Shown here: one piece after another, positions 20,478-60,202 of the stretch
How positions within the stretch are numbered: position 1 is the stretch's first letter
How the letters are laid out: the number at the start of each line of letters is the position of its first letter
Source: Ursus arctos
Lineage: Eukaryota > Chordata > Mammalia > Carnivora > Ursidae
Length of the DNA: 64,000 nt
Reading direction: 5' to 3'
Assembly: GCF_023065955.2 (NCBI RefSeq)
Contig: NW_026622863.1
Span: forward strand, 46,110,177 to 46,174,176
The notes under the pieces: generated by a model
What the model was told of the DNA's origin: nothing
Database searches by the model: none
The model's input: only the letters and a program-made list of their open reading frames with translations
Translations under genes and position numbers: made by a program

Positions 20478-21279
20478 GGCGGCGGAGCGAGGCTGCGGGC
20501 GCCATCTTGGGGGCGCCGGGCAGGAGTCGGGTCGGGTTCGAGGGGGGAAATTGGAGAAATTGAGGCACACGACACCCAGAGGGTGGGGGCGGGGGAGCCG
20601 TGGCGCAGGAACCCCCGAGGAGTGAAGGGAGAAAGTGAAGCACCTGTCAGCGCGAAGCGGGGAGGGAAAACTGCAGCACCAAGCACATGGAGGGAGTAAA
20701 AAGGGAAACTGAGGCACCAGACTCCTTTTATTAGAAAGAGGAACGAAGGCAGCAAGAAGGAAGGGGAGAAAGACCGAGGGACATTGAGGGAGGGGAAAGG
20801 AGAAATGTCAAAGGGGAAGCAAGGAGCGCGGGGATCTGAGGGAGAGAGGAAAACGTGAAGGAGGGAGGAAATGGAAAATGGAATAAAGAAAAAGCAAAGA
20901 CAGCTTCATTGGAAGAAACGGGGAGTGTGGGGGGTAGAAGACCTGAAGGACAACTAGGGTGAGAACCTGCAGAAAGTGACCCTGTAGCAGATGGACTCTG
21001 CTCTGCTACCTTCCATGGTGCCTTCCTCTTAGGCTGACCCAGGGCGACTCAAAGGGTAGAGTCTCCCTTTGTCCAAGGGACCCTGCTCATTCCTATTCAT
21101 CTCCTCTTCAGCGTGCTGTTATGTTTCCAGAGCTACTCTGTGAACGCAAGGACTGGGAAGTTGCAAGAAATTCACTTGTTCTAACTAGCTGCCCCCCCCC
21201 CCCATTTCTCAAATGAATAAACTGAGTCTCAGAGGATTTGGTTTTTTACCTTTCTGAGGCTAAAAGCTACTGAGGGGGA

Positions 21280-21450
21280 CGTCAGGGTGGCTCAGTCAGT
21301 TAATCGTATACCTTCAGCTCAGGTTATGATCCCAGGGTACTGGAATCGAGTCCCTTGTTGGGCTCCTCGCTCAGCGGGAAGCCCATTTCTCCTCCCTCAG
21401 CCTGCTGTTCCCCCTGCTTGTGCTCTGTCTCCCTGTCAAAAAACAAACAA
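21280..21450 (+). mobile_element. Carnivore SINE (plus)
   Basis: 'gacgtcagggtggctcagtcagttaatcg', 'cagctcaggttatgatcccagg', 'ctgcttgtgctctgtctccctgtc' then a CAAA-rich tail (to about 21485). Body order matches the full-length CAN SINE. Confidence 0.92.
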
Positions 21451-21639
21451 ACAAACAAACAAAAACCAAAAGAAACAAAAAAACACAACTACTAGGGACC
21501 CCAAATACAGAGCAGGACAGGTCTGACTCTTTGGTCATCACCTTTGCTGTGTCCTTCAAATGGTTTCTAACTGGGTGTCCTAACTTTCCCCTAAATTAAA
21601 ATCCCTAACACCAAGCCAGTGTAATTAAACCAGGCTGTC

Positions 21640-21790
21640 TGGATTGAAATCCTGACCTGGCCACTTTCTAGCTATTGTCTTGGACAAGTCAACTCCCCTG
21701 TGCCTCAGTTTCCTCATCTGTGAAATGAGGATAATAGCCCCTGTGTCATGGTTGTGAGGCACAGAGTAAACACTATGTAAGAATTATTTT
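21640..21790 (+). repeat. MIR SINE fragment
   Basis: 'cctgacctggccactttctagctattgtcttggacaagtca...tgcctcagtttcctcatctgtgaaatgaggataatag' is a well kept MIR body. Confidence 0.8.
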
Positions 21791-21889
21791 TATTAGGACT
21801 TCAAGGAACTCAGTAATAATAGCTAATATGTCCTGAATGTGTTATGATGTGCTAAGTATTGTGTTTACTGCTTTGTACGCCTTATCAGT

Positions 21890-22010
21890 TTAATCATTTC
21901 AACAACCCTAGGAGGGAAGAGTTACTGTTCTCACTTTACAAAGAGACTGGGGCCCAGAGAAGTTAAGTAGCTTGCCTATCTTTAGGAGGAGACAGAGCCA
22001 GGGTTCCAAC
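21890..22010 (-). repeat. MIR-like SINE fragment
   Basis: 'tttcaacaaccctaggagggaagagttactgttctcactttacaaagagactggggcccagagaagttaagtagcttgcc' is a MIR 3'-type text. Confidence 0.65.
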
Positions 22011-22733
22011 CCAGGAGTCGACTCAAGGGTCTATGCTCTTGGCCCCCAGGCTCTACTGCCTGGCAGGTGGTGGTCCTGTCCCTCATGGCATGTTGAGTGG
22101 ATGAATGCAAGAAGTAGAGAAAAGAACTTGGTGGGAATGCATGAGCTCTAAAGCTGGTAATATGGGTTTGCCATCAGCGTGAAATCAACTGGGGCAGGAG
22201 CCAGAGAACCTGGAAGCTAGACTCGGCCTTTGATAGGCTCCGTGCACTTGGGCAGGTTCTCACTCCCGCTGAAGCCCCCTTTTCCACCTGAAAACGCAAG
22301 GGTCCAGCTTGGCGTGTCAGGCCCTTTTCTGCTCGGACCTTCTGCTTGGACTTCCCAGTTTATCCGGGTCAACTAGCTAGGTTCCTTCTTTTCTGATGAT
22401 ACAGGAGTAAGCTGAGACCAGATCAGTCTTTCTGGAGGTGGTGGCATGGGACTAGATTTCTGGGGTAGGTTTATTTTAGAGAGGATAGGCATTCTTTGCT
22501 GGGGTCCCTGCATAAGCAAAGGCCTAGAGGCTGGCGAGAGTCTAGGCTTTCAGCCTTAGCGGGAGCTGAGGGTGGGTGTTGGGGGACCATAGGTGTTGCC
22601 CATGTAGAGTGAGGAGGTGTGTGCAAAGTTGGTGGTCCTTCAGGGAACATTGTATGTGTCAGGTGTATGTTAGGCATGCTCCATGTGGGATGAGGGCTTT
22701 CTATGCCAGGCTGGTGTAAGGGTTGCCATGTGC

Positions 22734-22736
<3 letters not shown>

Positions 22737-22769
<33 letters not shown>
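22737..22769. repeat. (TG)n microsatellite
   Basis: About 16 TG units. Confidence 0.95.
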
Positions 22770-22773
<4 letters not shown>

Positions 22774-23759
22774 GCATATGGTCACGTGTGCTGGGGGGCT
22801 GCACGTGAGTGTGTCAGTGTCTCCTCCCCATCACGAGCATTGGGGGTGGTGGTGAGTCACGGGCTCAGCCTTCAGCGCCAACTGTCATGTTCCTTCCCCC
22901 CAAATTTCACCCCCCACCCAGCCATGCACCACCCACCCCCACTCCAAGATCTGTGTCACTGCTTCTGTCTTCCATCCCCCTGTCCTGCTCAGTTCCCTCT
23001 GAGAAGCTGCAGTGGGCTCCCTGGGAGGGAGTCTCCCACTTCGGCTGGCTCTGCCCTCTAGCTCCCTGCCCTTTCCCACCACTGCCTCTGTTCAGGTGGT
23101 GGCCTGAGAAGGAGGGCCTCTTCACACCACCCGCTCATGTCTGTGGGTCCCAAGGATTTCTCTATGCATTATAGACAATTCCCATACTCCGCATCCACCC
23201 CTTCCCCTCCGTGGGGGCTATTTCTACTTCTGGGGGCTTCTCCCTTATTTCCAGGGGCTGGCTGCTCCTGCCTTAGGGGACCTCTTGTGTCCACACATCC
23301 TTGTTTTCATGGGTTCCTGGTATCTGTTTCCCCCATCCCCATTTCTGTGACCTTTTCCCACTTTGCTTGGCCCACCTCCCTGTCTCTGTGATATGCATCC
23401 TTATTCCCATTTCTGTGGCCTTCTCCCGGCCCCATGGACCACTCCCCATGTCTGAGGAGTGCTTTCTGTTCCCATGGGCCTCTCTCCATCTTCTTGGGGG
23501 GCTCTCTGTGTCCACCAGCTGTCCTCATCTCTGAGGTCCTTTGCTGTCTCTGGTCTGCTCCCATGTTTCCATGGGCTTTTCTCTCTTTTCTCTGGGCTTT
23601 TCCCTGTCCTTGTCCTTGTGGGGTTTGTGGACCTTGGCCCACCTCTGTGAGTTTTGATGGCCATCTTGCTATTCCTCTGCATTTTTCTTGATCTCTGTAG
23701 CCCTCTACCCCCCAGCTCCATGGCCTTCTCCTCAGGTCTCCCTGCCTCTAATCTCTGTG

Positions 23760-24720
23760 GGCTCCTGGGCAGGGCGGTGGCATGGTGGTGGAGGGGGTGG
23801 CCACGCGAGGGGTGGGGGGTGGGGTGGGGGGGGTGGGCCCTCTGTCCAATGCAGCGCCTTCCCCTCATCAGCATTCTCCTCGCGGGCCCCCCAGCCCCGA
23901 CCAATACGGCCTCCCCCTCCCCCCTGACTCCCCTCCCTCCTCTTTCTCCGCCTGCCGCCCTCCCTTCCTCCTGCCCGCCCTCCTCCCTGCCTCCCTCCCT
24001 CTCTCCCTCCTCTCTCTCCCCCCGCCCCCCGCGCTCCAGGACCCAGCGCGGGCGGCGGGCGGGCAGGCAGGCAGGCGGCGGCCTCGGAGGGGAGAAGGAG
24101 AGGTGGTGGCGGCGGAGGGGGTGGTGGTGGTGGTGGTGGTGTTGGCGGCAGTGGCGGTGGCGGCAGTGGCGGTGGCGGCGGTGGCCAGCAGCAGGGAGGC
24201 AGGCCCAGCTGGGGACCCAGAGCCGGCGGCTGCGCCTCGCAGGGGACCAGGAGTCTGTGGCCAGGCCCTCCCACCGAGGCCCTGCACCGGGCGCCCCCGG
24301 GACACTCCACCCTCCTCCGCCTTCCTCTTCCACCTGCTCGTCTCCATCCTTCCCTCCCTCCTCCTCTCCCTCCTCCCCATCCCTCCACTCGCCAGCCCCC
24401 CTCTCGGCTCTCCGGGTCTCCCAGCACCCCGTCCTCCCCAGCCCCTCCACCCCTCGGCTTCTCCCCGCCCCTAGCATGGTTTTCCCTTGGGGGCTGAGGG
24501 CTTGAGGACTCCAGGCCCTTGCCACATCCAGGGCAGGGCCAAGGCTCCAGGGGGGAGGGGGGAAGGGGTGGCCCCCTCCCCCCAATCTAGCCCTCCCCTC
24601 CCCCACTCCTCCTGATGGCCGGCTTCCTGGTCTCCAGCCAGTCCTCGCCCCCCGTGGCCCCCCCAGGCCGGCCCGGCTAGGGGAGGGGGCGGGGGCCCTT
24701 TCCTGGGCCGGCTTCCCCCT
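23760..24720. promoter_or_regulatory. GRIK5: GC-rich region, possible distal GRIK5 promoter / first exon
   Basis: High GC with many CpG and Sp1-like G/C boxes, and a GGT/GGC tract at 24101-24186. A distal non-coding first exon of GRIK5 could lie here, but I see no donor I can defend. A short open frame starting ATG 24476 ends after nine codons. Confidence 0.4.
24101..24186. repeat. GGT/GGC trinucleotide tract
   Basis: Seven GGT units followed by interrupted GGC/GGT/AGT units. Likely polymorphic. Confidence 0.85.
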
Positions 24721-25270
24721 CCCCCGGCTTTGCCTGTGCCCCCCTCCCTTCCGTTTTCACCTTCCTCTCCTCCTTTCCTCCCTCCTTCCCCTCCATTTGC
24801 TCCTTCCCCCTCTCCTCTCTCCCCTTCTCTCCTCCATTTTCTCCTTTCCCCTTTCTCCCTGCCCCGGCCCGCCCTCTCCGCTTCCACCTGTCCTTCCTCC
24901 TTGCTCCTGGGGACCCCCTGTTTTGGACTAGTTGGGGGCCACTGTTGGTGGCGGGGGAGGGGGCCCTGTGGACTGCCCTCTCCCCCCGCCCCGGCCACAC
25001 CACCACCCAGCGCCAGAGCATCTCCCTGCTGTCTTTCTCGGGCCTCGAGGGAGCCCAGCCCTCCGTCCCACCAGGATCCGTGAGTGTCTGCGGGGCGGGG
25101 GTTGGGCTGGGGACAGCCTGGGTCCTGGAAGGCTGGGCTCACGGCCGCCTGGTGGGGCCCCCACGTCCCCCTGCCCCTCCCCAAGTAGGGCCCTGCCTCG
25201 TGTCCCCCATCTCCCAACCGCCGTTCCCCTCAGCCTCTCCTCACCCTTCGTGGTGCACAGCTCAGCCTCA

Positions 25271-25298
25271 CCCCCAGCCCCCAGCCCCCAGCCCCCAG
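25271..25298. repeat. (CCCCCAG)4 short tandem repeat
   Basis: Four perfect 7-bp units. Confidence 0.95.
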
Positions 25299-28100
25299 GG
25301 TCCTGAGGGGCTGCCTGGCTCATACTTGTGGGCTCACTCCTTGTCCCGGACTCCCGGCCAGTCTCTGCCCCTGCTTTCTCCAGCCGCGGTCCCACGGTGA
25401 CCGGCTCTGCGCTCTCTCTCTCTCTCTCTTTCCGCCTATCTTCTTTCCTCGGAGGCTCATCCTCTCCACCTGCCACGGGCCCATCCCTATCCCATCCACT
25501 CTCTGACTCCTGGAAATGTCTTTCTGTTTTATGATCTCCATTTCGTGTGTGTCTTGGGCCTCTCTCTGATTCTGTCCAACTTCTCTCTTCTTTGCTGTTA
25601 GACTAACTCTTGGTGTCCCTCTGTTGATCTCTCTCTCTCTCAAAACTCCCCTGTCTCTTGTCTGACTCTTTTGGTGGTACCCACGCCGCCAGGTGTGGCT
25701 CTCTGTCCATTTCTCTCTGTCCACTCTTTGCTCTGCCTGTGGCCCTGCTCCCCTGTCCTCCTCCTCTCCCCCTGCACTTGGAGGCTGTCTTCCTGTTCAC
25801 TTTTCCTCCCTCCTCCCACAGATCCACACCTCTCTCCTTAGCCACTCTGGGGTCCACTTTGCCTTTTCCTTGGTGGTCTCACCCACCCCCCATCCTCTGC
25901 TCATTTCTGCATCCTGGCCTGGCCTATGGGTCCTCATTCCCCATGCCTTGGGGTTTGTGGGCTCCGGAGATTGACCACCCTCCTTCAGATCCCCTGGGTG
26001 GATGCACCTCAATGTGGACCGGGCCCCCTTACGTGGGTGCTTGCCCTGTCCCTGCCTGTGCCCCTCCAGGTTACTCACTCTTCTTCCCCGCCTCATTTCC
26101 CTCCTTGGCCCTCACTGTCATTTCTTCTAGTTTGTGCGTGTCCCACTGGCCCCTTCCCCTTCTCTAGATCTGCTGTGTGGTTCTGACACTCATTCTTCTC
26201 TTTCTCTTTCCACCTAGCTCTCTTCCTGTTCAGTTTTCTGACTTTTCCCCTCACTGCAATCCTTGCACCTGTGGTCTCCCCCCCCCCCCCATTTGTCTCA
26301 CCGATTTCCCTTCTCACCTTGGCCATGTCTCCTGCTTGCCCGCCTGTCTGTCTCCCTCCCCTGGCAGGGCCCCTCGCTCGGCTCCTTCTGCCCATTTGGC
26401 TGCCATGCTTCCATCTTCAGCTGGCTTTGCCTGAGTGTCTGGGCCTGTGGGGCTCAGGCCTGCCTGCTTCCCTGCCTCACGGTGGCTGGCTTGTCTCTGT
26501 GTCTTTTGGTGTCTCACTTCTAGGTAACGTGTGTGTGTCCTTCTCTCTCAGTTAGCCCCAGTTACTTCTTTTTGGCCTGTCTGTCTTTCTGTCTGTGCCT
26601 TTCTGTATGTCTTTGTCCATCCATTGCCCCCCGACCCTAGCCCCCACACTCTTTCTTTTCCCACCCATGTCTGCCACCTGTGGGACCCTGCCCTCCTGGC
26701 CCCTGTCTCCCTCAGGCTTCCCTGTCCTCCAGTTTCTGTTCCCCGATTTGCCCCCAGAAGCACCCGGTGTCTTGGGATGACCCTCCCCCCCTTCGCTCCT
26801 GCCTCTCTCTAAACCCCACCCTCCACAGCCCTCCCCCTGTGAGTTCTCCTTCCTGGTGTCCAACTTGCCTTGCTCCTCCACCCTTGAAACCTTCACTTCA
26901 GATCCAAATGACCATCTGGAGCCCCCAGCCTGTCCAGGATGCCCTCCCACCCCCAGCCCACCTTTCGCAGAGGCCCTGAGAGAGGGACCTGCTCAAGGTC
27001 AGGTGGGAGTCGGGACAGAGCAGGGACTGATAGGGTCTCCTGCTGCCCTGCCTCAGGTTCTCCTGGCCGCAAGGATGGTCCGAAGCATTGCATTGTGCCT
27101 TCTTCTTCCCCTGGCAGATTTCATTCTGCTATCTCACTAGCTCAAGCCCCCCTTCTATTGGGGGTCCAGTGGGGGTTCAGGGAGACCCCTGGGCTCACCT
27201 CACAGAACTCTAAGATTCACACTAACCCTTTCCCCTGGAAACCCAATGTCCCTTCCATTGGGGGCTGGCTCTTGGCCAGGAGAAACTGTGCATCTAGCCA
27301 AACTCAGTCCTTCTCTGGGGAGGGGGGTTTCACAGAAGGCTGGGGCACCCTGAGGGCTCTAACTCCCTGGGATGGGGCCGTTCTGGGGAGCAAAGATACA
27401 CTGTTTCCCCCTACTCTTCAGCTCCCCAGAGCAGGGTGGGGGGCTGCAGTGTGGCACCTGCTTTGTCAAGCAGCTCCCTCCCTGCCTTACTCACTCTTCC
27501 AGCTACTTTGGTGGCATCTCAAGTGGGATTGTGTCCTCTCTCCATTCTGTCTTCCTGTTCTTTCTGTGTCTCTCTTGTGCCTTGATTTCCCTCTCTGCTG
27601 CCTGCCCTATGCTCCTCTCCCTGCCCTGCCCTTTCTCCACCCCCATGGCTCCCTGCCTGCTTGCCTCTTCCCTCTTCCTCCTAGTCCTGTCCTTACCTCC
27701 CAGAAATTTCTCTGTCGTCTCCATCTCTATCCCCCCCTTTTCTGTCTTCTTATTTTCTTGTTCTCTTGTATTTCTGCTTGTTTTTCTCTTTCCCCTTTTC
27801 TGAGTCTCTTTGTATTTTCTCTGTCTCAGCCTCTCTTCCTATTTTTGTCTCTCTGTTTCTCCCTTCTCTCTCTCTACTTTTTTTTTTTTTAGCCCCTTGG
27901 CTGCCTCAGATCCATCCATCTGTCTCCATCTGTGTGTCTCTGTGTGTGTCTCCATCTCTCTCCATCATTCCCCTCTCTTTCCAAGTTTCCTTAACTCCCG
28001 GATACTCTCCCCTCCAGACCCCGGATGTCCAGGCCTCTTTCCCCGTGGGATTGTGGGAGCCAGGGACGTCAGGAAAGTGGCAAGTGAGGCCTGGGATGGG

Positions 28101-28152
28101 GTTGCCTAGCAACCACGGCATCCTCTCCAGCCAGTTTCTGTTGCCTAGTAAC
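28101..28152. promoter_or_regulatory. GRIK5: Pair of RFX X-box-like palindromes upstream of GRIK5
   Basis: GTTGCCTAGCAAC (28101-28113) is a perfect inverted repeat of the RFX half site GTTGC. GTTGCCTAGTAAC (28140-28152) differs by one base. They are 39 bp apart and ~420-470 bp before the ATG. An ETS-like ACTTCCTG follows at about 28197. They probably belong to the proximal GRIK5 promoter. Confidence 0.6.
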
Positions 28153-28569
28153 AGCTGCCTGCCCAGAGACAGGGGCGGGACTGGGTGGGGGGTGGCACTT
28201 CCTGGTTTCCTGTTGCAGTAGGGACGGTCCCTGGAATTCGCTCTTACCTGAGAGTCCCCCGTTTTGGTAGCTGTGAATGTCTGCCAGCAGTGCCGGTCCC
28301 ACTCGGTGCTGGGAGCTCCTTGCTTGTAGTGCTCTGTGAGCCTGAGCTTCCTTCGCAGCAATGCCCTCGGTATTGTCAGCTTCTGTCAAGGGCAGGGCCC
28401 TTCCAAGCTCACCCACAGTGTCCCGGGGTCTGTGGTCACCACCCTATCTAGCAGTCCTCCAAAGGGCTCTGAGGCCCCCCGTATCAGCAGTCTCCCCATG
28501 GGTGGGGGGCTCCCTGCAGGTGGCGAGTGGGGGCCGCGGCAGCTGCGTCCCCATGAGGAGGGGAGGAAG

Positions 28570-58611
<30,042 letters not shown>

Positions 58612-58739
58612 GTGAGTGGCCTTCTGTCTGTCCCACCCTGAGTGGGGAGGGCCCCTTCTGAGGCCTGGGTGGATTCCGGTCCCCCTCCACCAGCTAGCTG
58701 TGTGACAGGGAATGGGGTGGGAAGAGCTGAGGCCCAGCT

Positions 58740-58850
58740 CTGCTCCCTGCTAGCTGTGTGACCTTGTGTAGGCCACATCCCCTCTTTGTGCCTCAGTCTG
58801 TTCATCTGAAAAATGGGGATAAAAATGCCCATGTTTCGGGTTGTAAGGAT
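58740..58850 (+). repeat. MIR SINE fragment
   Basis: 'ctagctgtgtgaccttgtgtaggccacatcccctctttgtgcctcagtctgttcatctg' is MIR core. Confidence 0.82.
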
Positions 58851-59717
58851 TCAGTTGGGATGTTACACAAAAGTGCTTCTGCTGACATGAGAATTATAAT
58901 TGGAATCGCATAAACGCAGCTGTTGCTGGCTCACACGTGCTCTGGCGGTCACGGAGACCTGGGGTAGCCTCCACTGTCCAGGGACACCTGCTCCCTCAAA
59001 GTCCCTTGGGGACCCCAGTAATGTGGACAGAGCTTACTTCATCCCTGTGACGAGCTCCAAGAAGCCACGTGTCAGAGAGCAGACACTGTCAACTCATATC
59101 TGTTTGGCCCACCACTTTTAAAAAAATTTGAATGAGCAGCATTTAAAAATTGGACAAATTCACTCACAAATCCAGATTTCTCACTCTTCTTGAAAATCCG
59201 GGGGCTCTGGTAGTGTGGGATGAGTTGGCATTCTCCCGGGTTCATGCATTAGAGCGCTGAGACCAGGCACTCCCCCAGGCCACTCGCTCCAGCCCCGCTG
59301 TGCTCCCCAGGCCCTCCTTAAAGAGCATTTCTTCCTCACCTCATCCCTGTCACTGAGAATTCATGCCTCAACAGCCATGCAGCAGATGCTTCATGGACCC
59401 CTCCTGGTGCCAGGCACTCAGGTGAAGAATCCAGCCTCAAGAGGCAGAGGAGCCGATTATAAAGAGCTAAACAAAGAAACACAGAAACATCCTATTTGAT
59501 CCCGAGAATAAATAAAGCCCAAAGACAGAGTCTAATTCAAAACTCATTCAAGACGAACGTTGAGTGGGTGGCAGGTTTTGCTCTCCCTGCTAAGTGGGAC
59601 TAACTGCCATATAGCGAGTCATTGACAGTTCGCTGGGCCCACTGGCTTTGCCCCTTTTGAGTCTTGATGACGTTTTCTTAACATCTTAGGACTGGCATTG
59701 TTCCAAGCGTCCCGTAG

Positions 59718-60202
59718 CCTGTATTAGTTTACTATTGCTGCTGCAACAAATTAGACAGGTTTAGTGGCTTAGAACAACATAAATGTGCTCTCTTATGGGT
59801 CTGGAGGTCAGAAAGCCGAAATCTCACCGGGCTCAAGTCCAGGTGTGGGCAGGGCTGGCTCCTTCGGGAGGCTTTAGGGGAGGATCTGTTTGCCTGACTT
59901 TTCTAGCATCTAGAAGCCACCTGCCTTCCTTGGCTTATGGCTGCTTTCTCTGTCTTCAAAGCCAGCAGCATAGCATCTTCCTAGCTCCGTCTCTGGCTCT
60001 GATCGCCTCTTTCCACTTAGAAGGACCCTTATGATATCACCGGGCCCCCCCAGATAATCCGGAATAATCTCCCCATCTGAAATTCCTTAACTTTGTCAAA
60101 TCTGCAAAGGCTCTTTGACCCCATAAGGGGACATACTCATGAGTTCAGGGCTTTGCATGGAGACATCTCTGGGGGCGGGGGTCCTTCTTCCGCCTACCAC
60201 AT
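59718..60202 (+). repeat. Old LTR-like interspersed repeat (copy 2)
   Basis: 'tgtattagtttactattgctgctgcaacaaattagacag...agtggcttagaacaacataaat' to 'cttccgcctaccaca' is related to the type at 52988 and starts TG and ends CA. Class not resolved. Confidence 0.6.

Larger units (their letters stand above)
19840..20560. promoter_or_regulatory. ZNF574: CpG island / ZNF574 promoter region
   Basis: Dense CpG and GC, typical of a TATA-less housekeeping promoter. It has five CCAAT boxes (20164, 20230, 20263, 20294, 20333), a full CRE TGACGTCA (20470-20477) and a YY1-like GCCATCTTG (20501-20509). Transcription on the minus strand probably starts somewhere in 20100-20250; no exact site is visible. Confidence 0.75.
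20560..28090. other. Region between ZNF574 promoter and GRIK5 start
   Basis: No coding exon is supported. Contents by position: G/A-rich text to ~20950; a carnivore SINE (21280-21450); MIR-like pieces (about 21640-21790, 21890-22010); a TG microsatellite (22737-22769); C/T-rich quasi-repetitive DNA (about 22850-27900); and a GC/CpG-rich core at about 23760-24720 that may be a GRIK5 promoter. Long open frames here on either strand are low-complexity artefacts. Confidence 0.6.

Noticed and set aside
24476..24505. Possible GRIK5 start or uORF at ATG 24476
   Set aside because: It stops after nine codons, and no transcript boundary is visible. I keep it only as a note in the GC-rich region.
23401..24606. 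401-codon minus-strand frame in the GC-rich region before GRIK5
   Set aside because: Composition is dominated by Gly, Arg, Glu and short repeats from the C/T-rich strand. There is no domain, splice logic or start context to support it.
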